Part shown: piece by piece, positions 35,706 through 44,069 of the stretch
Numbering within the stretch: the first letter of the stretch is position 1
How the letters are laid out: each line of letters begins with the position of its first letter
Assembly (NCBI GenBank): GCA_963761475.1
Contig: CAVXGT010000017.1
Span: 1 to 64,000 of the forward strand
Origin: Ga0077555 sp963761475
Lineage (GTDB): Bacteria; Pseudomonadota; Alphaproteobacteria; Rhizobiales; Hyphomicrobiaceae
Length of the DNA stretch: 64,000 bases
Direction of reading: 5' to 3'
Made by a program: the position numbers and the translations under genes
Notes under the pieces: generated by a model
Databases searched by the model: none
What the model saw: only the letters and a program-made list of their open reading frames with translations
Told to the model about the DNA's origin: nothing

Positions 35706-36947
35706 TCACTTCATGCCGAGTGCCGCCATCACCGTATGCAGGTCCTTGTCGCCGCGCCCGCAAAGGTTCATGACCATCAGGTGGTCCTTCGGCAGGTCCG
35801 GCGCGATCCGCATCACGTGAGCGAGCGCATGGCTTGGCTCCAGCGCCGGGATGATGCCCTCGAGCTTGGTGCAGAACTGCAGGGCCGCAAGCGCTTCCTT
35901 GTCGGTCGCAACGACATAGTTGACGCGGCCCGTGTCGCGCAGCCACGAATGCTCAGGCCCGACGCCCGGGTAGTCGAGGCCCGCCGAGATCGAATGCCCC
36001 TCGAGGATCTGCCCGTCAGCAGTCTGCAGCAGGTAGGTGCGGTTGCCATGCAGCACGCCCGGCCGTCCACCGGTGAGCGAGGCGCAGTGGCCGTCCTCGA
36101 CGTCGAGCCCGTGCCCGCCCGCTTCGACGCCGTAGATCTTGACGCTGGCCTCGTCCAGGAATGGATGGAAGAGGCCGATGGCGTTGGAGCCGCCGCCGAT
36201 ACAGGCAACAAGCGAATCGGGGAGCCGGCCTTCCGCTGCCATCATCTGCTCGCGCACCTCGCGCCCGATGATCGACTGGAAGTCGCGCACCAGCTCGGGG
36301 TAGGGATGGGGGCCGGCTGCCGTGCCGATGATGTAGTAGGTCGTGCGCACATTGGTGACCCAGTCGCGCAGCGCCTCGTTCATGGCGTCCTTGAGCGTGC
36401 CCGCGCCCGACGTCACCGGATTGACCTTGGCGCCAAGCAGCTTCATGCGCGCCACGTTGGGCGCCTGGCGCTCGACGTCGGTGGCGCCCATGTAGACCTC
36501 GCATGGAAGGTCGAACTTGGCGCACACCGTCGCAACCGCCACGCCATGCTGGCCCGCGCCCGTCTCGGCGATGATCCGCCCCTTGCCCATCCGTCGGGCG
36601 AGCAGGATCTGTCCGAGGCAGTTGTTGATCTTGTGGCTGCCGGTGTGATTGAGCTCGTCGCGCTTGAAGTAGACCTTGGCGCCGCCGAGCTCGGCCGTGA
36701 TGCGCTCGGCGAAATAGAGCGGCGAGGGCCGACCGGAATAGTGCGTGTTGAGGTAGGTGAGGGCTGCGGCGAACTCAGGGTCGGCCTTGGCGGCGTTGTA
36801 GGCGTCCTCGAGTTCGAGGATCAGCGGCATCAGCGTCTCCGCCACGAACCGGCCGCCGAACATGCCGAAGAAGCCGCGGTCGTCAGGCCCATTGCGGAAG
36901 CTGTTTGGCTCGCTGCTGGGAAGGGTCGGCGTATCGAGGGTGCTCAT
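35706..36947 (-). CDS. trpB: Tryptophan synthase beta subunit
   Basis: A 413-residue PLP enzyme that joins indole and serine in the last step of tryptophan synthesis, normally as an alpha2beta2 complex with TrpA. The PLP Lys is in LNHTGSHKINNCLGQ; the phosphate loop is CIGGGSNAIGLFHPF; the conserved AETGAGQHGVA and EHSWLRDTGR blocks are present. The start MSTLDTPTLPSS at 36947 lies 32 bp after the trpF stop, so trpF and trpB form an operon. The trpA gene does not follow; an isoaspartyl peptidase gene does. Confidence 0.95.
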   Translation of the reverse strand: MSTLDTPTLPSSEPNSFRNGPDDRGFFGMFGGRFVAETLMPLILELEDAYNAAKADPEFAAALTYLNTHYSGRPSPLYFAERITAELGGAKVYFKRDELNHTGSHKINNCLGQILLARRMGKGRIIAETGAGQHGVAVATVCAKFDLPCEVYMGATDVERQAPNVARMKLLGAKVNPVTSGAGTLKDAMNEALRDWVTNVRTTYYIIGTAAGPHPYPELVRDFQSIIGREVREQMMAAEGRLPDSLVACIGGGSNAIGLFHPFLDEASVKIYGVEAGGHGLDVEDGHCASLTGGRPGVLHGNRTYLLQTADGQILEGHSISAGLDYPGVGPEHSWLRDTGRVNYVVATDKEALAALQFCTKLEGIIPALEPSHALAHVMRIAPDLPKDHLMVMNLCGRGDKDLHTVMAALGMK

Positions 36948-36979
36948 GCGTCCTGCTCCGGAAGTTTCCGTTCGGCGTG

Positions 36980-37639
36980 TCAATCGCCGCGTATGACCTG
37001 CGCCGCCCGTGCGGCCGTGATGAAGGCGCGAATGCGCTCTGCGCTCTTCTCGCCCGGTACCGTCTCGACGCCCGATGACACGTCGATCGCCTCGGCACCG
37101 GTCGCGCGGATGGCGTTGGCAACGTTCTCAGCCGTGAGCCCACCCGACAGCATGTAGCGCACGCGCCCCTTGATGTCCTCGAGCGCGCGCCAGTCGAACG
37201 GCACACCGTTGCCGCCCGGCAGCACCGCGCCTTTCGGCGGGTGCGCATCGAACAGCACGAGATCGACGACCCCAGTGTAGTCGAGCGCGACGGCCGCGTC
37301 CTCTGCGGTCGCCACCTTGATGGCCTTCATAACCGCAACGGCGAAGCGTCGCCGGATCTCTGCAGCACGCTCCACACTTTCATTGCCGTGCAACTGAATG
37401 AGATCCGGTGCCACCTCGCGGACAACACGCGCCAGCAGCGCATCGTCGGCATCGACGGTCAGCGCCACGATCCTCGCCCGGCCGCGGGCCTGTCCGGCAA
37501 GCGCTGCGGCCTCTTCGATCGAGACGTTGCGTGGGCTCTTTGGATAGAACACCAGGCCGACGTCGTCGGCGCCTGCATCCAGGGCCGCCGCCATCGCCTC
37601 GGCCGTGCGCAGTCCGCAGATCTTGATGCGCAGTGCCAT
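36980..37639 (-). CDS. trpF: Phosphoribosylanthranilate isomerase
   Basis: A 219-residue (beta/alpha)8 barrel enzyme of tryptophan synthesis that converts phosphoribosylanthranilate to its 1-deoxyribulose isomer. The catalytic Cys is in RIKICGLRTAE, the catalytic Asp in LTVDADD or VLFDAHPPKG, and IQLHGNES and YMLSGGLTAENV with IDVSSGVE form the phosphate site. The start at 37639 matches the family; the in-frame extension upstream is not similar. It is followed by trpB at 32 bp. Confidence 0.94.
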   Translation of the reverse strand: MALRIKICGLRTAEAMAAALDAGADDVGLVFYPKSPRNVSIEEAAALAGQARGRARIVALTVDADDALLARVVREVAPDLIQLHGNESVERAAEIRRRFAVAVMKAIKVATAEDAAVALDYTGVVDLVLFDAHPPKGAVLPGGNGVPFDWRALEDIKGRVRYMLSGGLTAENVANAIRATGAEAIDVSSGVETVPGEKSAERIRAFITAARAAQVIRGD

Positions 37640-37796
37640 GACGTGAGTGTCCCCGCTTGAAGTGCGTGCCATCGTGCGATCGTGGACCGACACGGGCTTC
37701 GCGCGGCGTTCGCCGGCGCCCGGCCCCGATCTCGATCCCGCCTGGTACGGGCATCGCATCAGCCCGCTCGCAGCCGGTAGGGCGTTTCCGGCCCGC

Positions 37797-38159
37797 TCAG
37801 TTGGGTGCCAGCGCCAAGGCCTTGCTGCCCGAGCCCGCCGTCGCTTCCACGTTGGCGTCACGCTCACGCGCCAGCCGATCGGCTTCCGCCCGCCAGCGCA
37901 TCGCATCCTGTGCCCTGTTGCGCGCGGTCTTTCGCCAATGGCTCTGGCCCATCCAGGCCGCCGCCCCGCCGAGCATCACGCCGGCCACCAGGGCCGCAAA
38001 AATATAGACATAGAACGGCAATTCGATCGCCAGCGCCGGTTGCTCCGGACGAAACGGATCCAGCACCATTCGGACGCCATGCCGGTTCGACACGGCAAGC
38101 GTGATAAGCAGCAGGGCTGCTGGGATTGCCAGTAGCAGTCGCACGACCCGCTTCAGCAC
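37797..38159 (-). CDS. lapA: LapA-domain (DUF1049) membrane protein
   Basis: A 120-residue inner-membrane protein with two helices: residues 5-24 (VVRLLLAIPAALLLITLAVS) and about 48-70 (LPFYVYIFAALVAGVMLGGAAAW). A charged coiled-coil tail follows. NRHGVRMVLDPF between the helices is the LapA-family signature. LapA supports lipopolysaccharide assembly control in enterobacteria. Its place between ihfB and trpF is typical of alphaproteobacteria. Confidence 0.85.
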   Translation of the reverse strand: MLKRVVRLLLAIPAALLLITLAVSNRHGVRMVLDPFRPEQPALAIELPFYVYIFAALVAGVMLGGAAAWMGQSHWRKTARNRAQDAMRWRAEADRLARERDANVEATAGSGSKALALAPN

Positions 38160-38270
38160 CAGTCCATCTCCCTTTTACTTTCGGCAGCTCGCGCTGCCCG
38201 TCGCATCATCACCTGGCAAGGCCCGAACCAGTCCGTTGCCAATTGCGCCCCCCTCGACGCCGTCACGTCC

Positions 38271-38675
38271 TCAGGCGCCGGCCGCCCGCGGCGCAGCCTT
38301 GGCCTTCGATTTGGCTTTGGCCTTTGCGGCAGGCTTGGTCTTGGGCTTCGCCTTGCCTTTGGCAGCGGCCGATTTTTTCACCGGCGTGCCTTCGCTGTCG
38401 GCATTGAGCCGCTCGCGCAGTTCCTTGCCGGTCTTGAAGAAAGGAACGAATTTCTCCTCGACCTTGACTGATGTTCCCGTGCGCGGGTTACGCCCCACGC
38501 GCGGCGGCCGATGCTTGACGGTAAACGCACCGAAGCCGCGCAATTCCACCCTGTCCCCACGCGCCAGCGCATCGACGATCTCGTCGAAGATCACGTTCAC
38601 GATCCGCTCGATATCGCGATGGAACAGATGTGGATTTGCTGCCGCGATCTTGGCGATAAGCTCCGACTTGATCAT
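38271..38675 (-). CDS. ihfB: Integration host factor beta subunit with a long Lys/Ala tail
   Basis: A 134-residue HU/IHF-family DNA-bending protein. The fold is full length over about residues 1-95: MIKSELIAKIAAANPHL, RGDRVELRGFGAFTVKHRPPRVGRNPRTG (the beta-arm with the intercalating Pro) and VPFFKTGKELRERLN. IHF-beta is usually 94-105 residues. Here an extra tail of about 40 residues rich in Lys and Ala (KAKPKTKPAAKAKAKSKAKA) extends it, resembling histone H1-like tails. The tail may add non-specific DNA binding. The start at 38675 is the family start. It lies between sppA and lapA on the same strand. Confidence 0.93.
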   Translation of the reverse strand: MIKSELIAKIAAANPHLFHRDIERIVNVIFDEIVDALARGDRVELRGFGAFTVKHRPPRVGRNPRTGTSVKVEEKFVPFFKTGKELRERLNADSEGTPVKKSAAAKGKAKPKTKPAAKAKAKSKAKAAPRAAGA

Positions 38676-38745
38676 CACTAACCCTCCCGCACACAAGAGC
38701 CGGCCCCCGCTGGCGCCGCCCCTTGAGCGTGCGACATGCACCGAC

Positions 38746-39747
38746 TTAATTCATGATGGCCTTGATATTACTTACCTTTCGGTGGGCTGCCAAATGGAAA
38801 CGAGTTCCCACCCTTCCCGCAAGGTTGAAGCCATGCTCTGAAGTGAGGCTGGCGATCTGCAACTCGTCGAGCCCAAGAGCCCTCCCGAGCACCCTCGTGG
38901 CCATGTCGAGAAAGCCCAGATTGCCGCTGCTCTTGGGCTTCCAGTTGACCACTTTCAGGTCCTTGCCGACGCCCCGTTTTGTCTGCAACCAGGCGACGAC
39001 CTCGGCCTCCCCGCCGATCTCGTCCACGAGCTTGTGGCCAAGCGCCTCCCGCCCCGAGAAAATGGCCCCCTGCTCGAGGCCGGGCACCTTGGAGGTGTCG
39101 ATGCTGCGCCGGTCGGCGACCAGGCCCCTGAACCAGCGCATCGAGTCCGCAACCATCCGCTCAGTGGTCTCCCTGCCAGCGTCGTCCAGTGGGCTGAACG
39201 GCGATGGTACGGCTTTCAACCGGCCACTCTTGACCTCGTTGAACTTGACGCCAACCTTGGCCAGCAGCTCGGAGAACTCTGCCCACTGAAAGATGACGCC
39301 CACTGACCCGGTGATGGTGTTGCCGCGGGCAAAGATGCGGTCAGCGCCGAGCCCGGCGATATAGGCCGCCGACGTCGCAATCGTGCCGAATTGGGCCACC
39401 AGCGGCTTCTTGGCGGCAAGTCGCCTCAGCTCCTCGAAGAGTGCCTCCCCGCCGGCCGTCGTGCCACCGGGGCTGTTGATGTAGAGAATGACCGCGTCGA
39501 CGGTCGAGGTTTCACCGATCTTCCTCAGCAGCGCGAGCTGCTTGCGGTCTTCCGTGATCATGCCGTCGAGGGTGACGCGGGCGATCTGGTGTTTCGCAAA
39601 CAAGCCTCCGGTCCCATCCGTGCCGCCCGAGTTGAGGGTCAGAACGCCCAGAGCCAGGGCGCCAGCGATGACCGCGAGCCCGCGCCAGAGCGACATCGAA
39701 CGCCTGAGGCGACGGCGGTCCAGGACCGCTTCGGTTTCCAGTGACAT
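38746..39747 (-). CDS. sppA: Signal peptide peptidase SppA-type serine protease
   Basis: A 333-residue membrane-anchored Clp-fold protease, the short (half-length) form. The N-terminal anchor is at about 20-40 (WRGLAVIAGALALGVLTL). The catalytic Ser is in GTIATSAAYIAGLGADRI and the Lys in NEVKSGRLKAVPSPF, and INSPGGTTAGG is the substrate loop. It degrades signal peptides remaining in the membrane. It is upstream of ihfB. Confidence 0.92.
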   Translation of the reverse strand: MSLETEAVLDRRRLRRSMSLWRGLAVIAGALALGVLTLNSGGTDGTGGLFAKHQIARVTLDGMITEDRKQLALLRKIGETSTVDAVILYINSPGGTTAGGEALFEELRRLAAKKPLVAQFGTIATSAAYIAGLGADRIFARGNTITGSVGVIFQWAEFSELLAKVGVKFNEVKSGRLKAVPSPFSPLDDAGRETTERMVADSMRWFRGLVADRRSIDTSKVPGLEQGAIFSGREALGHKLVDEIGGEAEVVAWLQTKRGVGKDLKVVNWKPKSSGNLGFLDMATRVLGRALGLDELQIASLTSEHGFNLAGRVGTRFHLAAHRKVSNIKAIMN

Positions 39748-39894
39748 GAGGCTCCTGCCGTCGCAATGAAAGGTTGCCGGATCCGAGGCTTTGCTCGGCT
39801 GCCGCTATGGCGGCGACACTACGCCCCCACACCCGTGCGGGCAACCTCCCGAGCACGGTTCCGCCTCCGGTAGCAGGAGCCATGAAACGACAAC

Positions 39895-39929
39895 GCGCCC
39901 CTCCACCGGAAGGCCGGGAGGCGGGGCGC
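39895..39929 (-). terminator. Hairpin after the small Cys-rich gene
   Basis: GCGCCCC (39895-39901) pairs with GGGGCGC (39923-39929); further inner bases also pair. On the minus strand the sequence GTTGTCGTTTC follows, a weak T-rich tail. It lies 83 bp past the stop of the gene ending at 40012. Confidence 0.5.
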
Positions 39930-40011
39930 GGTGCGGATGTTGCAGTGCAGAACCAGACCGGCGGCCATCGGGCTTGGTCGTACCGAAAGCCTGCCGCGTC
40001 CCTCGTCGCGC

Positions 40012-40269
40012 TCAGTTCTTGGCCTTACCTTTGCCTTGGCCTTTGCCCGGGCCCGTTGTATCGAGCGCCGTTTTGCAGGCCGCCGACACCTTGGCCTTAT
40101 TGGCCTCGAGGCAGGTGCGCATCTCCCGGTTCTCATGGCTTTTGCCGGCGCAGAACTTGGTCATGTCGGACGCGCAGGCGGTGGACACGGGCCCGGATCC
40201 CTGCTGAGCGACGGCAACGCCCGTCATCATCACGACGGCAGTGAGACTTGTGAACATCAGTGCTCGCAT
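40012..40269 (-). CDS. Small secreted Cys-rich protein
   Basis: An 85-residue protein with a clear signal peptide (MRALMFTSLTAVVMMTGVAVAQQ). The mature part has four Cys in TACASDMTKFCAGKSHENREM and RTCLEANKAKVSAACKTAL, close to the Cys-rich GLG1-type repeat (C-x7-C..C-x8-C). The tail is Gly/Lys-rich (PGKGQGKGKAKN). Likely a small disulfide-bonded periplasmic protein; function unknown. Confidence 0.75.
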   Translation of the reverse strand: MRALMFTSLTAVVMMTGVAVAQQGSGPVSTACASDMTKFCAGKSHENREMRTCLEANKAKVSAACKTALDTTGPGKGQGKGKAKN

Positions 40270-40387
40270 GTGCTTGACCTCTCTCTAGAGCCAACCCTCC
40301 CAAGGCAAAGAGGAGGGGATGCGGGAGATCATATTCAAAAAAACATATGTGTTGTTGATCGCGGTCAAAACCTCCGGAAAGCGAAAA

Positions 40388-40419
40388 GGGCGGCTGCCGG
40401 TCGATGCCGACAGCCGCCC
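40388..40419 (-). terminator. Rho-independent terminator of rpsA
   Basis: On the minus strand GGGCGGCTG pairs with CAGCCGCCC (outer stem at 40388-40396 and 40411-40419), with inner TCGG/CCGG pairing. TTTTCGCTTT follows. It lies about 50 bp past the rpsA stop. Confidence 0.8.
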
Positions 40420-40466
40420 CTGGTCATTTGCTTGCGCGCCGGAAGTGCGCGCCGCCCTACAGGCGA

Positions 40467-42212
40467 TTACTCAGCGTCGGCTTCGCCGTCGCCGTCACCC
40501 TCACCACCTTCGCGCTTCTTGAGGGCCGCCTTGAAGATGTCGCCGAGCGAAGCACCCGAGTCCGAAGACCCGTACTGTGCAACGGCCTGCTTCTCTTCCG
40601 CGATCTCGAGCGCCTTGACCGACACCTGGATGCGCCGCGCGTGCTTGTCGACTGACAGCACCTGCGCATCGACCTTGTCGCCTACGTTGTATCGCTCAGG
40701 CCGCTGCTCCGAGCGGTCGCGAGAAAGATCCGAACGCTTGATGTAGGTGGTGATGTCGGTGTCGGCGATCTTGACCATGATGCCGTTCGGCTCGACGGTG
40801 GTCACCTCGCAGGTCACCGCATCGCCCTTCTTGTACTTGCCGAGCGTGTCCAGCGGATCGCCGGCGAGCTGCTTGATGCCGAGCGAGATCCGCTCCTTGG
40901 CGCTGTCGACGTCGAGCACCACGGCCTTCACCGTATCGCCCTTCTTGTAGTCCTTGATCAGCTCCTCGCCGGGCTTGTTCCAGTCGAGGTCGGACAGGTG
41001 GACCATGCCGTCGATGCCGCTGTCCAGCCCGATGAACAGGCCGAACTCGGTGATGTTGCGGATCGGCCCCTCGATCGTCGAGCCCTTGGGGTGCTCGGTG
41101 AGGAATGCATCCCACGGGTTGTCCTGGGTCTGCTTCAGGCCCAGCGAGATCCGCCGCTTGTTGGGGTCGACCTCGAGGATCTGCACGTCCACCTGCTGGC
41201 TGGTCGAGACGATCTTGCCAGGATGCACGTTCTTCTTGGTCCAGCTCATCTCCGAGACGTGGATCAGGCCTTCGACGCCCGGCTCCAACTCCACGAAGGC
41301 GCCGTAGTCGGCAATGTTGGTCACAGTGCCGCTGAAGCGGGCGTTGACCGGATACTTGGCCTCGATGCCCTCCCAGGGATCCGACAGCAGCTGCTTCATG
41401 CCGAGGCTGATACGCTGCGTCTCTGGGTTGATGCGGATGATCTGCACTTTCACCGTGTCGCCGACGTTGACGACATCGGAGGGGTGGTTGACCCGGCGCC
41501 AAGCCATGTCGGTCACATGTAGCAGGCCGTCGATGCCGCCAAGGTCGATGAACGCACCGTAGTCGGTGATGTTCTTGACGACGCCGTCGATCACCTGGCC
41601 TTCGCCGAGGCGCGCCACGATCTCCGAGCGCTGCTCGGCCCGCGTCTCCTCGAGCACCGAGCGCCGCGAAACGACGATGTTGCCGCGGCGGCGGTCCATC
41701 TTGAGAATTTGGAAGGTCAGCGGCTGGTGCATCAGCGGACCGATGTCGCGCACCGGGCGGATATCGACCTGCGAACCCGGCAGGAACGCCACGGCGCCGT
41801 CGAGATCGACGGTGAAGCCACCTTTGACCTTGTTGAAGATGTGGCCTTCGACCTTCTCGGCCGCCTCGAACTGCTTCTCGAGGCGCGTCCAGCTTTCTTC
41901 GCGTCGGGCCTTGTCGCGGCTGAGGACGGCTTCACCGAGCGCATTCTCCATACGCTCCAGATAGACCTCGACCTCGTCGCCAACTTTCAGTTCGCCGCCC
42001 TTGGCCGTGACGCCGAACTCCTTCAGCGGCACCCGGCCCTCCATCTTGAGGCCGACGTCGATGACCGCCAGGTCCTTCTCGATCGAAGTGATCGTACCCT
42101 TGACGACCGTACCCTCGAAGGCGGTCTCCGATCCCATCGCCTCGTTGAGGAGCGCCTCGAAATCGGCGCGTGACGGGTTCATCTCGCTGGAAGTGTGCGC
42201 AGCAGTGCTCAT
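40467..42212 (-). CDS. rpsA: 30S ribosomal protein S1
   Basis: A 581-residue protein of six S1 (OB-fold) RNA-binding domains that binds mRNA to the 30S subunit. Domain-type repeats are visible: EGTVVKGTITSIEKDLAVIDVG, GVVKNITDYGAFIDLGGIDGLLHVTDMAW, GTVTNIADYGAFVELEPGVEG and PIRNITEFGLFIGL, among others. Length is normal. The start MSTAAHTSSEMNPSR at 42212 is typical; the longer frame from 42299 is not. It follows cmk at a distance of about 220 bp, the classic order. Confidence 0.96.
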   Translation of the reverse strand: MSTAAHTSSEMNPSRADFEALLNEAMGSETAFEGTVVKGTITSIEKDLAVIDVGLKMEGRVPLKEFGVTAKGGELKVGDEVEVYLERMENALGEAVLSRDKARREESWTRLEKQFEAAEKVEGHIFNKVKGGFTVDLDGAVAFLPGSQVDIRPVRDIGPLMHQPLTFQILKMDRRRGNIVVSRRSVLEETRAEQRSEIVARLGEGQVIDGVVKNITDYGAFIDLGGIDGLLHVTDMAWRRVNHPSDVVNVGDTVKVQIIRINPETQRISLGMKQLLSDPWEGIEAKYPVNARFSGTVTNIADYGAFVELEPGVEGLIHVSEMSWTKKNVHPGKIVSTSQQVDVQILEVDPNKRRISLGLKQTQDNPWDAFLTEHPKGSTIEGPIRNITEFGLFIGLDSGIDGMVHLSDLDWNKPGEELIKDYKKGDTVKAVVLDVDSAKERISLGIKQLAGDPLDTLGKYKKGDAVTCEVTTVEPNGIMVKIADTDITTYIKRSDLSRDRSEQRPERYNVGDKVDAQVLSVDKHARRIQVSVKALEIAEEKQAVAQYGSSDSGASLGDIFKAALKKREGGEGDGDGEADAE

Positions 42213-42425
42213 AAAGAAGCTTTCTCGCGTATGTGTTGCGGAGGCGCGCTGCCGTGCCATGGAACGGCGCTCGTCTCGGATTTTCAGGGGTGCAGCCAAA
42301 CGATATGGGCACCCGTTGCCTGCGGGTTAATCCCGCCGGGCTACAGGTGCCGGCCTCATTGGGCGTCGGATTTCGCTTTGCGAAGGCTGCCGCTGGTGAG
42401 CCAACGGGCCCGCCGGATGCGATTT

Positions 42426-42448
42426 GAACCTGCCCTCAGGGCAGGTTC
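42426..42448. repeat. Perfect hairpin with the cmk stop codon in its loop
   Basis: GAACCTGCCC (42426-42435) and GGGCAGGTTC (42439-42448) flank TCA, which is the cmk TGA on the minus strand. The stem is ten perfect pairs. No T-tract follows, so it may protect RNA or couple termination of translation rather than end transcription. Confidence 0.7.
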
Positions 42449-43074
42449 TGCCGGCCGATCTTCCTCGTGATCAACGCCACGGCAGCTTCGAATGCCTGTT
42501 CTATATCCAATCCCGACGTATCGAGCAAGATCGCATCTGCAGCGGGCATCATCGGCGAATCCGGCCGGTTGGCATCACGCTCGTCCCGACGCCGCAGCGT
42601 CTCGGAGACGGATTCGAGCGTCACCGCCTCCTGCTTGCGGCTCAACTCCTGGTAGCGCCGCTCCGCCCTGACCTGGAGGTCGGCCAGCACGAAGATCTTC
42701 ACGTCGGCATCCGGCACGACCACCGTGCCGATGTCGCGTCCATCGAGCACGGCCCCCGGGGGCTGGGCTGCAAAGTCGCGCTGGAGCTGCAACATGGCGC
42801 GCCTGACGGCCGGGAACTGCGCCACCACCGACGCGGCCTCACCCATGCCCGGCCGCTTCAGCTCGGCTTCGTCGAGCGAGGCGAGGTCGAGGCCGAGCGC
42901 CGCCCGCGTCGCTGCCGTCTCGTCCTCGAGCCGTCCGCCGCCCGCCAGCACGTCGCGCGCCACGGCGCGATAGAGCAGGCCCGTGTCCAGGCACCGATAG
43001 CCGAACTGAGCGGCAATCCGCCGGGCGAGCGTGCCCTTGCCCGAGGCTGCCGGTCCGTCGATGGCGATGATCAT
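42436..43074 (-). CDS. cmk: Cytidylate kinase
   Basis: A 212-residue nucleoside monophosphate kinase that phosphorylates CMP and dCMP. The P-loop is IAIDGPAASGKGTLAR; CLDTGLLYRAVARDVL and VLDGRDIGTVVVPDADVKIFV are the CMP-binding blocks; RRDERDANRPDSPMMPA is the LID arginine region. The start at 43074 is the family start. It lies upstream of rpsA on the same strand. Confidence 0.95.
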   Translation of the reverse strand: MIIAIDGPAASGKGTLARRIAAQFGYRCLDTGLLYRAVARDVLAGGGRLEDETAATRAALGLDLASLDEAELKRPGMGEAASVVAQFPAVRRAMLQLQRDFAAQPPGAVLDGRDIGTVVVPDADVKIFVLADLQVRAERRYQELSRKQEAVTLESVSETLRRRDERDANRPDSPMMPAADAILLDTSGLDIEQAFEAAVALITRKIGRQNLP

Positions 43075-43389
43075 GGCCTGCGTTTCCTGCCCTTCATCGG
43101 CCTCCACGCCGACGCCTCGGCGCGACAGGTAGGCCAAAATGTGCCGCGCGACAATGTCTCCAATCAAGCCGCCCGCGCAGCCGTCAACCGGGGGCGTGCC
43201 AGGCGATCGGCGTCAGAGGCGTTGGCCGTGCCTGGAACACCACGGCAAGTCCCTGCGTTCACCACCATTGTGGCGAGCCGGACTGCACCGGCGCCGAGAA
43301 CTCCGACGTTGCCACCTTGTCTTGCAACCGGCCTGCCGCTAGGGTCCGGGCACTTCAATTCCCGTCCCCTCAGCCGAAGGAGAACGACC

Positions 43390-43992
43390 GTGGCTCTCAC
43401 GCTTCCCCCCCTCCCTTATGCCTATGATGCGCTCCAGCCCTTCATGTCCAAGGAGACGCTCGAGTTCCATCACGACAAGCATCACAACGCCTATGTCACC
43501 GCCGGCACGCCAATGGTCGCCGACGGCACCAAGTATGCCGGCAAGAGCCTCGAAGAGATCTGCAAGATGGCCTTCGACGCCAAGGATCAGCCGGTCATCA
43601 ATCAGATCGGCCAGCACTACAACCACACCCACTTCTGGAATTGGATGAAGAAGGGTGGCGGCGGCACCAAGTTGCCGGGCAAGGTCGAAGCCCTGGTCAA
43701 GGCCTATGGCGGCTACGACAAGATGAAGGCCGATTTCATCCAGGCAGGTGTCACGCAGTTCGGCTCGGGCTGGTGCTGGCTCGCCGTCAAGGGTGGCAAG
43801 CTCGAGGTGATGAAGACCCCGAACGGTGAGAACCCCGTCATGCATGGCGCCTCGCCGATCCTCGGCTGCGACGTGTGGGAGCACAGCTACTACATCGATT
43901 ATCGCAACCTGCGCCCGAAATACCTGGAAGCCTTCGTCGACAGCCTGGTCAACTGGGACTATGTCGAGGAAATGGCCGCGAAGGCGAAGTAA
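43390..43992 (+). CDS. sodB: Superoxide dismutase, Fe/Mn type
   Basis: A 200-residue enzyme. Metal ligands are visible: His in LEFHHDKHHNAYV, His in IGQHYNHTHFWNW, and Asp and His in GCDVWEHSYYIDYRN. The sequence around GGGGTKLPG and GSGWCWLAVKGGKL favours the iron form. The start is GTG at 43390 with AAGGAGA seven bases upstream; the in-frame extension to 42424 lies over cmk and is not similar. A terminator follows. Confidence 0.95.
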   Translation: MALTLPPLPYAYDALQPFMSKETLEFHHDKHHNAYVTAGTPMVADGTKYAGKSLEEICKMAFDAKDQPVINQIGQHYNHTHFWNWMKKGGGGTKLPGKVEALVKAYGGYDKMKADFIQAGVTQFGSGWCWLAVKGGKLEVMKTPNGENPVMHGASPILGCDVWEHSYYIDYRNLRPKYLEAFVDSLVNWDYVEEMAAKAK

Positions 43993-44021
43993 GGCACGGC
44001 AATTGCCGGGTAGAATAAGAC

Positions 44022-44056
44022 CGAGCGGGGCCGAGCCGGCCCCGCTCGTTTATTTT
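44022..44056 (+). terminator. Rho-independent terminator of sodB
   Basis: CGAGCGGGGCCG (44022-44033) pairs perfectly with CGGCCCCGCTCG (44037-44048), with loop AGC and then TTTATTTTT. It ends sodB 30 bp past its stop. Confidence 0.92.
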
Positions 44057-44069
44057 TGCGACCATGTAC

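Noticed and set aside
42426..42448. Intrinsic terminator after cmk
   Set aside because: The hairpin is perfect but no T-run follows on the minus strand, and transcription is expected to continue into rpsA. Listed as a hairpin repeat instead.
42424..43389. Long N-terminal extension of the superoxide dismutase frame
   Set aside because: It runs antisense over the whole cmk gene, has no similarity to SOD, and a GTG with a strong ribosome site marks the true start at 43390.
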